Shown piece after piece: positions 47,601 through 60,700 of a DNA stretch of 64,000 bases; the stretch's first letter is position 1; each line of letters opens with the position of its first letter. The stretch comes from Gentiana macrophylla (taxonomy: Eukaryota; Streptophyta; Magnoliopsida; Gentianales; Gentianaceae), in the NCBI GenBank assembly GCA_026214975.1, contig CM047805.1, positions 116,059,845 through 116,123,844 on the forward strand, read 5' to 3'. Under the pieces are notes generated by a model that ran no database searches, was not told the DNA's origin, and saw only the letters and a list, made by a program, of their open reading frames with translations. The position numbers were made by a program, and so were the translations under genes.

Positions 47601-50600
47601 TTGCAAAATCTTCTTGAGCCACATCCCTTCACATATTCCAAAGGCAAGAGCCCTAAATTCAGCTTCTGCATTGCTTCTGGAGACAACATGTTTCTTGCTT
47701 CTCCAAGCAGTGAGATTTCCTCATATAAACGAACAATATCCAGTTGTTGATGTCCTATCAACAACTGAACTTGCCCAATCAGCATCAGTAACGATTTGAA
47801 TCCTTTTGTTGTCTGTTTTTTTAATGAAGCCCTTGACCACCAGTTCCCTTGAGGTATCTTAGAGTTCTAATCACAATTTGATAATGTTCTTGACAAGGTT
47901 TGTGCATGAATGGGTCACAAGGATGGCTGTAAGACTGATGTCAGTTCTAGTGTGAGGTAGGTAGATGAGTTTTCCCACAAGCCTCTGGTACATTCCAACA
48001 TCAACAGGTTCAAAGGTGCCTTCTTTGCCATGTTTGCGACCAGGATCAACAGGTGAGGAGGCTGGTTTGCAGTTACTCATGCCAGTTTCTTCTAGGAGAT
48101 TCAACACATTTTCTCTGTGATATGACAATACCTTCCTTGGACCTAACAATCTCCATTCCTAGAAAGTGTTTGAGGTTGCCAAGGTCATTGACCTCAATAT
48201 CCCTGCAAGAGACTTCTTTAGATCAGAGATTTCACCAATGTCATCACATGTTATGATGATATCATCCACATAGACAATCATGATGACTCTTTTTCCAGAT
48301 TGAGTAAATTTAGTGAACAATGTGTAGTCAGGATGACACTGATCGTAACCATAGGATTTGACCGACTTGGTATATCTGCCAAACTAGGCTCAGGGTGACT
48401 GCTTGAGTCCGTAAAGATTGCAAAGGTGACTGCTTGAGTCCATTAGATATAACTTAGGCCCCTTATTACAATTATTCTTATAAGACAAAGGTTGTCCAAA
48501 GAATAAAGCAGCCAAATGGCTAAAAAGAAGCCCCATCGGCTCATATACAGTGTTCCCAACGGACACTGTACAATAAAAGCAGATTCAAGGGCAAACAGCC
48601 AAATACAAGAAAATAGACAGCCAATACATAGCCAAATATACAAATATTTAACAAAACACACTCCATAAATTAAAATACAAGACACCTACAAATACTTTAG
48701 AAATAAAACACCAATACACCATGATGCTAAACATCTATGATCTATCTTTCAACTATGATTAGTCCCATTGCATTATGACACCAATACACCATGATCTATC
48801 ACCAATACACCATTGCATTATGACACCAATACACCATGCACTAATCATGGACTAATCATGGGACTAATCTACTAAATAAAACACCAATACACCATGATTA
48901 CTCATCCATCGCATAATAATTTAAACTTCTAAGCCTTTTGGGTACATGAAGGCTTTTGCTGCATTCAATTTGGGAAGCATATTGTTCTGATTTTTTTTTT
49001 TTTGTGAACTTGCAATCTTTTCTTTTAAAAGTTTGGAGTAAATCTTATATTTGTGTTTTTTACAGCCAGCCTCAACTATCAGATCTGAAATCGATATTAA
49101 GCTTGGAGGTACTCAATGCAACTTAACAGTTAGTAGATTAGTCCCATGGATGTCCTTGCGCTCTTCCAAAACAAAGAAATCATTGAGTAAGGAGGAAAGT
49201 CTTCATGTTGAAAAGCCAAATTCTACTGAACAGAAAGCCATGATGTGGACCTGCACCGTTTCTGCTCCAGAAATAACTATTGTGCTTTATAATTTGAGCG
49301 GTTCACCAGTATACCATGTAAGACTTGTCTAACCTTTAAATGCTTACCTTATGGCTTTGAGATTTATTCTTGTGATCTGATAGCATGTTAATGTCTCCTA
49401 TCCTGTTAGTACTCAACTGACGCATTGAAAAATGCTGGTCACTTAGATGCCGTTTGGGCGGCATTCTTGATCCATTTCTGTGTTTTTAATTCATGTGTGC
49501 TTAGGTATATATGTATGTAGATTTTAGAGCAGAGAAAGAAGTTGAAGATAAGTCTTATTACTTTCATCTTAAAATGTAAAGGCAGGTTACAATGAGATAT
49601 ATAGAAGGGGTAGAGACTATCCACCTTCCAACAGTAATAAAAAGCTAGGGAACAGCTATCAGACAACTAATTAAATGCTGTCTTAAGCAGCCAACTAACA
49701 CCAGTCAGTTTACTTATATTATGTAAACAGCTGGTAACAATAATAAATACAGAGATTAAAAGACACTGATGTTAGATTAATATTGTAACTAATATTAGAT
49801 CCTTCAATACTCCCCCTCAAGCTAGATTATAAATGTCTAATAAACCAAGCTTGCTTACACAAAACTGGAAAGGGATTCTAGGTAACCCTTTAGTGAACAT
49901 ATCAGCCACCTGGAGTTTGGGTGGAACATATCTCAGATCAATGATTCCACTCTCAAGTTTTACTTTGATGAAATGCTTGTCTATTTCAACAGCGTTTTTG
50001 GTCCTATCATGTTGAACAGGGTTGTTAGAAAATTCAATGGCAGATTTGCTGTCACTAAGTTGTGTCATAGGCCCATTCATCATGATTCCCAGTTCAGTGT
50101 GGACTCTCTTAATCCAGATGAGTTCTCATATGCCAAGGGCAGTTGCTATGAACTCTGCTTCAGCACTGCTTCTGGCAACAACAGCCTGCTTCTTGCTTCT
50201 CCATGATACAAGATTGTCTCCAATGAAGATACACCATCCAGATGTAGACTTTCTGTCAGTTATAGATCCAGCCCAATCAACATCAACATATCCTTTTACT
50301 GTTTTACATGAACTACTCCCCCTGCCTTGAAGAACAGACCACTCCTGGGATTTTTCTTTAGGAATTTTAACACTCTAAAGGCAACATTTTGATGTATCTT
50401 CCTAGGCTTGTGCATACATTGGCTGACCTGACTGACTGCAAAAGAAACATCAGATCCGGTTGAGACAAATATATTAGTCTTCCATCTAATCTTTGAAACA
50501 GTTCCTGATTAACAGGTTCACTGTTCTCATCATCTCACAGTTTGACAGTGCTATCCACAGGGGTATCAACATGTTTACACCCAAGGAGTCCATAGTCACT

Positions 50601-53600
50601 TAGGAGATCAAGAGTGTACTTCCTTTGAGTGACATGGATCCCTTGTTTAGACCTAGTAACCTCCATTCCAAGAAAGTACTTGAGGTGCCCTAGATCTTTA
50701 ATGTCAAATTTATTCTTAAGAAAAGACTTGAGTTTAGCAATATCATTCTCACAGTTTCCAGTTATTATGATATCATCCACATACACAAGTAAAGTAGCGA
50801 TCCCACTGTTTTCCGTGTGATATAGAAAAGGGTGTGATCACTATGACCCTGTGTATATCCTCCTTTTTTTTTATAACTTTAGAAAAATGATCAAACCAAG
50901 CCCTTGGAGATTGCTTTAGTCCATATAAAGACTTGAGCAATCTACATACTTGGTTTTTCTTAAAATTTCCTTCAAGACCAGGAGGAGGCAACACGAAGAC
51001 ATCTTCTTTAAGATCACCATTTAAAAAGGCGTTTTTACCATCCATTTGATACAAAGGCCAGTTCTTAGTAGCAGCCAAAGCAATAAGAATTCTAACAGAG
51101 TTGAGTTTAGCTACATGTGCAAAGGTCTCATTTAAGTCTATGCCAAGAGTTTGGGTGTACCCTATGACAACTAGACGAGCCTTATACCTACTCACAGATC
51201 CATCAGCATTACATTTCACAGTAAACACCCATTTACTCCCAACAGGTTTAGTATTATTGGGTTTATCGACAATTTCCCAGGTCCTGTTTTCTTTGAGAGC
51301 TTTCAGATCTTTTCAAACAGCCTCTTTCCACTTGGGATGCTGTAGAGCTTGATAGATGTTGTTGGGAATATAATGGTTGTCTAAGTTGGAAATAAAGGAA
51401 TTCTAACTCTTAGAAAGTGCACCATAGGAAACAAACCTTTGAATAGGATGTGAAGTGCAGACTCTAGTGCCTTTTCCAAGGACAATAGGCAATTCATTAG
51501 GTGCAAGTGAAGGACAAATATCACCTGATTCATTGTCAGTGGATTCAGTGTTATCATGATTCTGTGGAAGTTCTTCACATGTAGCCTCCTCATCATAGTT
51601 TTGGGGAAGTTCTTCACAAGCAGCCTCCTTATCATTATTATGAGACTGTAAACAAGACTCAGTGTTCACAGTTCCTTGATCTTTATTCTTTCCTTTTCTG
51701 GTGTAAATGATGATATCATTAGACTCTGTGGTGGACAGCTCCTTTTCAGTACCTTTAGGGTTGGAAATCAGCTCAGTACTAGGATCAGAACATGGCACCA
51801 TAGGTAAGACCAGAAAAACATACCTGTCATGATTGGAGGTAAAATTAGTAGGGATAAAAAGGTTGTTGTTCAAAGAAGGAAACATCAGCAGAAACATATA
51901 AACGTTTGGATGAAGGATCATAGCATTTGTATCCTTTCTGTGTAGATGAGTAACCAATAAAAACAGTCTTGACAGCCCTAGGCTCAAGCTTCCCTCTATT
52001 CTGGGAATGAATATGCACAAAGGCAGTGCATCCAAACACTTTCAGAGGTAAGTTTGATACCATTTGGTTACTGAGAAAGCAAGAGTTCAACACACTGATA
52101 GGGGTATGAAAACTCAGAATTCTGGAGGGCATTCTATTGATTAGAAAGGCTGCAGTTAGCAAAGCCTCACCCCAGTAGTAAATAGGCATATTGGTTGTGA
52201 AAAGGATGGTCCTAGCCACTTCCAATAAGTGCCTATTTTTCCTCTCTGCTACACCCTTTTGCTGTGGTGTATTAGAGCTGGAAGTCTGATGAATTATACC
52301 TCTTTCAGTTAGATAGGGGCTAAGAACAGAGTTTAGGTATTCAGTACCATTGTCAGATCTCAAAACCTTAATCTCAGTATTAAATTGGTTTTTAATCATA
52401 AGATCAAAGTTCTTGAATATGTTAGCAACATCAGACTTGTTCTTCATTAAATATAAGCCAACACATTCTTGTATGGTCATCAATAAAGGTAGCGAACCAC
52501 CTATTGTTGGTTAGGTTTAGTACCTTTGATGGCCCCCATACGTCAGTATGTATCAAATAGAAAGGCGAAGAGCACTTATATGGTTTTGGTTTAGAAGAAT
52601 GTTTGGCTAATTCACAGATCTCACATTGAAAACTTTCTGTCTTTTGATTCAAGAACAAACCCGGAAACAATTTCTGAAAATAATAAAAACTAGGGTGTCC
52701 TAGTTGATAATGTAAAAGAACATCTTTAGACAAAATTCTACTAGAAAGAGCCACTTCATCCTCCTCTTCTTCCTTGAACAAGTACAATCCATCACTCATT
52801 TTAGCATTGCCAATCCTCATTAGTGATTTCGTATCCTGAAATTCACAATGAGAGGGATAAAATTTAGCCACACATTCTCTGTCCTTAGTAAATCTACTAA
52901 CAGAAAATAAGTTACAGGAGTGATTTGGAACATGTAGAACAGATTCACGTGACAGGTTATCAGAAATAACAATTTTCCCAGTTCCCATAACTGTGGATAA
53001 AGATCCATCAGCTATTCTGACCTTATGTTGACCATTAGAAGGAAAATAAGTTGAGAAAAGGGATTTGTCACCTTCATATGGTTTGAAGCCCCTGAATCTA
53101 TGATCCAAGAGGTGTTACCTCCCTGAACAGCAGCTCCAGTCGATGCCTTTGGTTTTATGTTTAGTTTTTTGTCCAGCAGTTGACTAGTTCATTTGAAAAA
53201 AGATCTGAGTTTTAGGCAGTGAAAGCTTGCTTCTGATCATTCCATGAGTTAGGCTTCTTCTGACCAGGATTTTGGACAGATTGTTGGGTCTGCCATGGAT
53301 GCCCCAACAAGTGTCCCTGGTGTGGCCTTTCTTTTTGCAATGATCACACCAAGAAACTCCCATTGGTCCTTCTTCTGGAAACCCTTGGAATTTCCGGAAG
53401 TTTCAGTTTGTTGATTTAGAAATGCAGATGGTTCTCCCCCTGGAGTAGGAAGTAGGCCACCCCTTGCTCCTCTTCTGTTTTCCTCCTTTATGATAGAAGC
53501 AAAAGCTTCTTGAAGAGAGGGGAAAGGTACAAGGGCAATGATTCTTTCTCTAGCAGCTTCATAGGTAGGATTTAGGCCTTCCAGAAATTCAAAGACCCTT

Positions 53601-54727
53601 TCCCTCTCTATGAACTTTCTAAATTTTCTAGCATCTCCTGCACAATCCCATTCAATTGCAGAGAGCTGATCATACTCTTGCCAGAGCATCTTCAAAGAGT
53701 TGAAGTATTTGGCATTATCCAGACTGCCTTGTTTCATGCTTCTGAGCCTAGATTTTACTCCAAATGCCTGGGAAAAATTTCTCTGATCAGAGTAGGTTGC
53801 GGAAATGGCATCCCAGATTTCTTTTGCAGTAGAGCAGAAAAGATGAACCTGGCCAATTTCAAGCTCCATAGAATTAATAAGCCAAGCATTTACAATGGCA
53901 TTTTCAGTTTCCCAAATGTAGTATGCATCTGGGTTTTCTTGACTTGGAGCTTTAATGGATCCAGTCAAGTACCTCATCTTGCCTCTCCCAGTTATAAACA
54001 TTCTAACTGATTGAGACCACTGAATGTAGTTGTTCCCATTCAGTTTCATGGTGGTGATTTGAAGGGTTGGATTATCAAATCCAGAACGAGCAGCGGATGT
54101 AGTTGAGGAGTTGGTAGTACCAGACTGATTTTCAGACATATTTTCAAGAAGAAGTAAGGGGAAGGTAGAGAGTCGGTTATGGTTCTGCTACCATGTAGAT
54201 TTTAGAGCAGAGAAAGAAGTTGAAGATAAGTCTTATTACTTTCTTCTTAAAAAGCGAAGGCAAGTTACAATGAGATATGTAGAAGGGGTAGAGATTATCC
54301 ACCTTCCAACAGTAACAAAAAGCTAGGGAACAGCTAACAGACAACTAATTAAATGCTGTCTTAAGAAGCCAACTAACACCAGTCAGTTTACTTATATTAT
54401 GTAAACAGCTGGTAACAATAAGAATAAAGAGATTAAAAGACACTATTATTAGATTAATATAGTAACTAATATTAGATCCTTCAATAATGTATAAATTGCA
54501 CTTGTCCTTTGAGATCTTAAACTTTTTGTTGAGATGGTAATTTATCGTGTTGCCTGAGTACGAGGTATTGAGATCGAAACCTCATTGCCCTTGCCCCATG
54601 AATTTAAAATTTAATTTATTTTACTAGTGTTGTTTACCCCGCTACAACAAAACTATTACTATTTCCGTTACTCTACTACAACATATTTACTTTTGTCCAC
54701 GTGTTGACAAGCTCATACGTGAGGGGC

Positions 54728-54791
<64 letters not shown>

Positions 54792-57700
54792 GCACTTCTC
54801 TTTAACAACTTAAACTTTGTCTAGGGACTGTTTAATTGAATAAAGTGTGGTCAGAATTGCATTGTCGAAATCCAAACTCTGGGACTGTTTTACTTCAGCA
54901 GTAAATCTTTTCCCAAACCAAGCATCCTGGAGGTATTTTCATAAACACATTGTGGAGATTGCTTGAGACCAGATAAAATCTTTTTTTTAAACTTCAACAC
55001 ACCTTAAATAGACCTTTAGTGTTAGAACTTTTACATCCTGGAGGTACTCTTATTTTCATAAACACATCCAAGTTACTAGATTGCCCTGAGACAAAGCTAC
55101 AATACCCAGTTGTGGATCTTCTTTCGTGAGACCACCGCCCGGTCAAGATCATGTATACTTCAATGCTCCCGCTTGTGTCTTTTCGAACCTTAGACCTTCA
55201 CCAACCGTTCCTTTTAAGTACCTCAGTATTCTGAACACAGCTTCCATATGTGGTTCACACGGAGCATGCATGAATTGGCTTACAACACCCACTGCATAAG
55301 ATATGTCAGGTCTTGTATGGGCCAAGTATATCAGTCTCCCTACAAGTCTCTGATATTTTCCCTTGTCTACAGAGACTTGATCTTTCTTTTCCCGGAGTTT
55401 GATGTTGGCTTCCATGGGAATGCTGGCTGGTTTGCAATCACTCATCCCTGTTTCTTCAAGAAGATCTAGTATGTATTTTCTCTGACATACTACTAATCCT
55501 TTGTCCGATCGGCAACCTCCATTCCTAGGAAGTATCTTAAACTTCCTAGCTCTTTTATCTCAAACTCCTGGCCAGCTCTTCTTAGTTAGATTGATCCCGG
55601 TCATATCATCCCGGTGAGGATGATGTCATCTACATAGACTACCAAAGATCATCATCTTGCCATTTTCTCGATCTTTTGGTGAATAGGGTATGATCTCGAT
55701 TGACCTCGCTTGAATCCTTCTTTCTTCAGGAATTTCATAAATCTCTCAAACCATGCTCTTGGACTTTGTTTCAGCCCATATAGAGCCTTTTTCAGCTTGC
55801 ATACTTTACCATTGTCTTTTCCAGAAAACCCAGGAGGCATATCCATGTAAACTTCTTCCTTTAGATTTCCATGTAGGAATGCATTTTTTAAATCCAGCTG
55901 TTCCAAGGGCCAATCCAAGTTCACAGCTATAGACAAAATTATCCTTACAGTATTAAGCTTAGCTACTGGTGAGAAAGTTTCTGAATAATCTATCCCATAA
56001 GTCTGAGTGTACCTTTTGGCTACCAACCTTGCTTTGTACCTCTGTATGGACCCATCTGAATTGTATTTTATAGTGAAAATCCATCTACACCCCACTGTGG
56101 TCTTCCCAGCAGGTAGGCTAGCAACTTCCCAGGTGCCATTCTTTTCAAGGGCATTAATTTCTTCATACACAGCAGCCTTCCATTCTGGATGGGACAAGGC
56201 TTCATGGATGGTTTTTGGGATTTGGATATTGGATAGGCTAGTAGTAAAGGCTTGATTCTGTGGGGAAAGTTTGTTATAGGTGACATACCTACTCAGAGGG
56301 TAGAGGGGGTGTTTGGTACATTCTCTTGGTGATTTTCTCAGGGCAATGGGGAGATCAGACTGGTTTGAGTGATCAAGTGGTTCAGACACACCCTGAGATG
56401 GTGATTCTAAGTGAATGTGCATGTCACATTCAGAATCAGATGACAGAGAGTTTGAAGTATTACCTGTCTCTGGGCTCTTTTCAGGAGCTGCACTTAAGGA
56501 TGGAGATTGCTCAGTGCTTGGATGAGGAGCTTTCTCTTTGAGTAGTAAACCTTTCCTAGAATAAGTCTTTCCTGGAAATTTTTGTATTCTAGTCTTGGGA
56601 CTAGGACTGGCTGTTCCCCTGATCAGGTGTATTCACCTCAGTAGGATTATCAGTAGTCTGATCCCTTAATTCCCCATCTTGATAGTAATCATCATGATGT
56701 GGAGAAGTGTGGTCAGATTCATTAATCAAAAAATGTGAAAAATCTTGTTGTGAAAAATCATGTTCCTTAAAATTCTTCCCCTGAACATGAGTTTTGAAAA
56801 ACATTTGACCTTCAAAAAAGGACACATCACTGCTGACATACACTTTCTGTGTTTGTGGATCAAAACATTTATACCCTTTTTGTGTTGGGGAATACCCTAC
56901 AAACACACATTTTCTAGCTCTGGGATCCAATTTCCCTTGATGATGAATATGTGTGAAGGCAGTGCATCCAAAAACTTTGAGGGACAACTCTTGAATTATT
57001 CTAGTGTTGGGGTAAAACACTTTTAACTGGTTGACAGGGGTTTGGTACTTCAAAATCCTTGAGGAGCCTGTTGATCAAATATATGGCGATTAGAATCGCC
57101 TCCCCATAGATATTTAGAAGGTTCATTAGAGGTTATCATAAGAGCCCTAACAATTTCTAGAATGTGTCTGTTTTTCCTCTCTGCCACCCCATTTTGTTGG
57201 GGTGTGTCAGGACAGGAGCTTTGGTGGACAATGCCATGTTTGAGGAAGAAAGGCCCAAGGATAGAATTGAAATATTCTATGCCATTATCACTTCTGAAAA
57301 CTTCTATTTTAGATTGAAACTGTGTCAAAATCATTTCATAAAATTCATTGAAAACTTGTTTAGCTTCATATTTGTGTTTTAATAGATACACCCAAGAGAC
57401 CCTAGTGTGGTCATCAATGAAAGTAATGAACCATCTTTTCCCTTGTGGTGTACTCTTCCTTGCAGGCCCCCAAATGTCACTATGAATTATAGTGAATGGT
57501 TTTGTTGGCTTGTAAGGTTGAGGTGGGAAAGATGATCTTGTGTGTTTAGACAACTCACATATTTCACATTTAAACAAGGATGGATCTTTATTGATGAAAA
57601 AATCTTGAAACAGTTTCCTTAAATATAAAAAACTAGGGTGGCCAAGTCTATAATGCCACAACATGATATTATTCCTATCAATAAAAGTGGAGTGAAGACA

Positions 57701-60700
57701 CACATTTTCATAATTCTTCTTATTCCAAGATTCTTCTTCCTCAAAGAGATATAGGCCTCCCATCATCTTAGCACTGCCAATCTCCATCCCTTGTGAATAT
57801 CACGAATTTTACACCCATTGTCGAAAACACAACATTACAATTAGCATCTCAAGTGAGTTTACTTATAGACATAAGATTACAGACAGAGATGGTACATGTA
57901 GGACATTCGGAGGGTTAATGTAGGGAGATAGTGATGGATCCTTTTCAGCTATGGCGGACAAAGATCCACTGCTATCTTAACCTTCGATTTCCAAAGACAG
58001 GATTTATAAGTTGAAAAAAGATGAGAATAGCTTGTCATATGGTCTGTTGCTCCTGAGTCAATTACCCAAAAGGAGGACTGGTTGACACCAAGAAATGATA
58101 AGGAAGAACAAGTACCTTTTTCTACTAAGGAACATGAAGAGTCACCTTTGTTTTGAATGGTTTGGGCTTGAATCAGTTTGGTCAACTGATCCAGTTGTTC
58201 TTGAGAGAATAGGCTGCGTGTCTTTGGAGCGATACCTTGATCGGATGATACGATTAGCTTTGCCTTGCCTCGAGCTTCTGTTCCACCACCCCTAGGCTTG
58301 CGGTTTGCGGGTTTGCCATGTATCACCCAACAATTATCCTTGGTGTGACTCGATTTCTTGCAATGGTCACACCATGTCTTTGGTTTCCTTCCTTCCTCGA
58401 TCATTTCTATTAGCCACCAATGCGTAACTTTCTGTCCCAACTGAATTTCCAGATGAAGACCCCCTGTGCATCACTCTCCTTCTGGATTCTTCCCTCCTAA
58501 TCTCAGCAAAAACCTCACTTAGTGAGGGTAGGGGAGATTTTCCTAGTATCCTTCCCCTAACCTCATCCAGTTCCAGATCTAGACCTGCCAAGAAGGTATA
58601 AACCTTCTCATTTTCTTCCCTTTTTTTTTTTGCCTTTACTCCATCTCCAGTACATTCCCAGGAATTGTCATAGGACAGATCCAATTCCTGCCACAATCCC
58701 TGCAATTCAGTGTAATATAGAGTGCCTTCTCTGTTGTCTTGCTTGCAAGCCCATATTTTAGTCTTGAGTTCATAGATTTGGGATGTATTCTGCAATGTCT
58801 TTGGCTGTTGGCAGGAACATGTGAGGCTTTGCTACAAATTTTTCCATGGAGTTGATCAACCATGCTCTCACCATTGAGTCCTCAGATCTCCATGTTGCAG
58901 ATTTGGGATCTCCTACAGCAGGTTTGATGCATTCTTCAGTCAAGTATCCTAATTTTCCTCTACCATCAATGGCCAATGTCATGGTTTGTGACCATTCTAG
59001 GTAGTTTTTCCATTAAGCCTCTGCGTTGTTAGCGAGAATGGAGGAAGATGAATTCTTTGAGTCATTTCGGTGGATTGATCATCTCGTGGTATGGATGATC
59101 CAAAGAGTATTGGGACGATGCAATCGATCTTTGTGCTTCCAGTCATGGTCATAGCGTAGATACATGGATATGCGCTGATCATAAGACCCGCCTCGATACC
59201 ATGTGGAAAAATGAAATATGGAAATCAGGAAGAAAATATTTTTATTATTGATTGATTGATTGGGGTTACAGATTCCCTTTTTTATACTGAGGGAAGGAGG
59301 ACTCCTCCCTGTATCAACTTCCTGAAAATACTACCTTCTATAAATAGACTTCTACTATAATCAAATTCTTAGAGCAGCCGCCACTTACAACCCTAAGAAT
59401 TTAAATAACTGGGAATGACATTCTTACCCTTATTATTACAATAAAATACTAATACATAAATATAGAATAAAAGGCATGAATCTCTACACACATCTTCTTT
59501 CAACTCCTCCCCGTTAAGAAGATTAGGGTGCCCCATACGGTAATGTAACAACAAAATGCAATCGTCTAACTTAGATAAACTATTAATATGATAGCTAGAG
59601 CTGGAAGTAGTCTTAGTCTGATCTTCACTTCTTTTCCAGAATATACATGCTAGATTTAACTTTAGCATTGCCAATCATCATTCTTGATTTCAAATCCTGA
59701 CATTCACAAGTGTTAGAAGTAAACACTTAAACACAGTTATAGTCTTTCTTCATTGCAGTCAAGTTTTTGAACAAAGAGAGCATTAGACAGAGTAAGGTTT
59801 TTGGCGATAGGAATAGATCTTGTTCCCATGACTGTCCCGAGCCCTTTTGCCTTAGTGAATGAGCACATGTGTGACCTCGGGGTATGTTGAGTGAGAAGTC
59901 CTTTCAGGAACTTAATAGGTCTAGTGCCCTCGTAACGTAGCTAGACGGACACATGAACACAATAGTGCCGAAACCACGTTGAGTCACATGCATGAGCTCC
60001 TCCAGTCTATATACCAAGTACGAACCTTCATCGTCTTTAATGGCATCTCTGAGTTTTTACGGTGGCAACTCACTGGAAACAACTGATTTTTAAAAGTTGA
60101 TTCTAGAGATTAGAATCGAATTTGACAATCAACCGCCGGAACGCCGATTCTAAGCTCTAGAGGCAGCTTTGAAAAAGTCGCATGTCATTGTAGTGCCACA
60201 GTAGTAGGTTTGCCACTCACATTGCCCTTTAAGCAATTAATGTTTCTAAAAGGATGTTTTAACCAATTAAAACTTCTCAAAATAGTAGATGTTGGGTATA
60301 AGCGAGAGAGGTTAAATAGTCTTCAGCAGCTTAAGTTAATTTTTCCTGAACCAACCCCCCACACACACACACACACACACCCTCCCACACACCAGAAAAA
60401 TAAATTAAAAAAACTTTATTTGTGGTTTGAACATGAGAAGTCCTTTGGTTGAAAACATTTTGGATCCCGTCTGGGAAGTCATTTGAATTGGATCTTTAAC
60501 TTGAAGCTGATGCAATCACTAAAGTCATAGAAAAGTGAAACATCTGCTTAATAGAAATTACCTGGGACATGAGCGTAACGCTGTCAGATTCTTTGCAATA
60601 TGTGCTGTAACCTCTTATTTGTTATCATTATATTATGCCTGATTAATCTTTCTGGATTTCATCTTATTCTGTGATTAGTCAAATTTGATGGCATCTCATT

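Larger units (their letters stand above)
49516..54486 (-). mobile_element. Full-length copia retrotransposon, minus strand (intron 8)
   Basis: Near-identical ~294-bp LTRs (49516-49809, 54194-54486), flanked by ATGTA on both sides (49511-49515 and 54487-54491), the target duplication. The minus strand has primer site TGGTAGCAGAACC beside the right LTR and polypurine tract GCTTGAGGGGGAG beside the left. Gag, PR, IN, RT and RNase H are all recognisable. With this duplication the LTR would begin TATTGAAGG rather than TG; the outermost bases are therefore uncertain. Confidence 0.88.
55070..59488 (-). mobile_element. Copia retrotransposon, minus strand, left (3') LTR missing (intron 8)
   Basis: Same family as 35038-40140 by protein sequence. 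The right LTR is 59202-59488 (TGTGGAAAAATG...GAATCTCTACA). The minus-strand primer site TGGTATCGAGGC abuts it. Gag, PR, IN and RT are recognisable; the RNase H end and 3' LTR are truncated near 55070. It sits inside another copia, whose pre-integrase piece begins at 59489. Confidence 0.8.
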
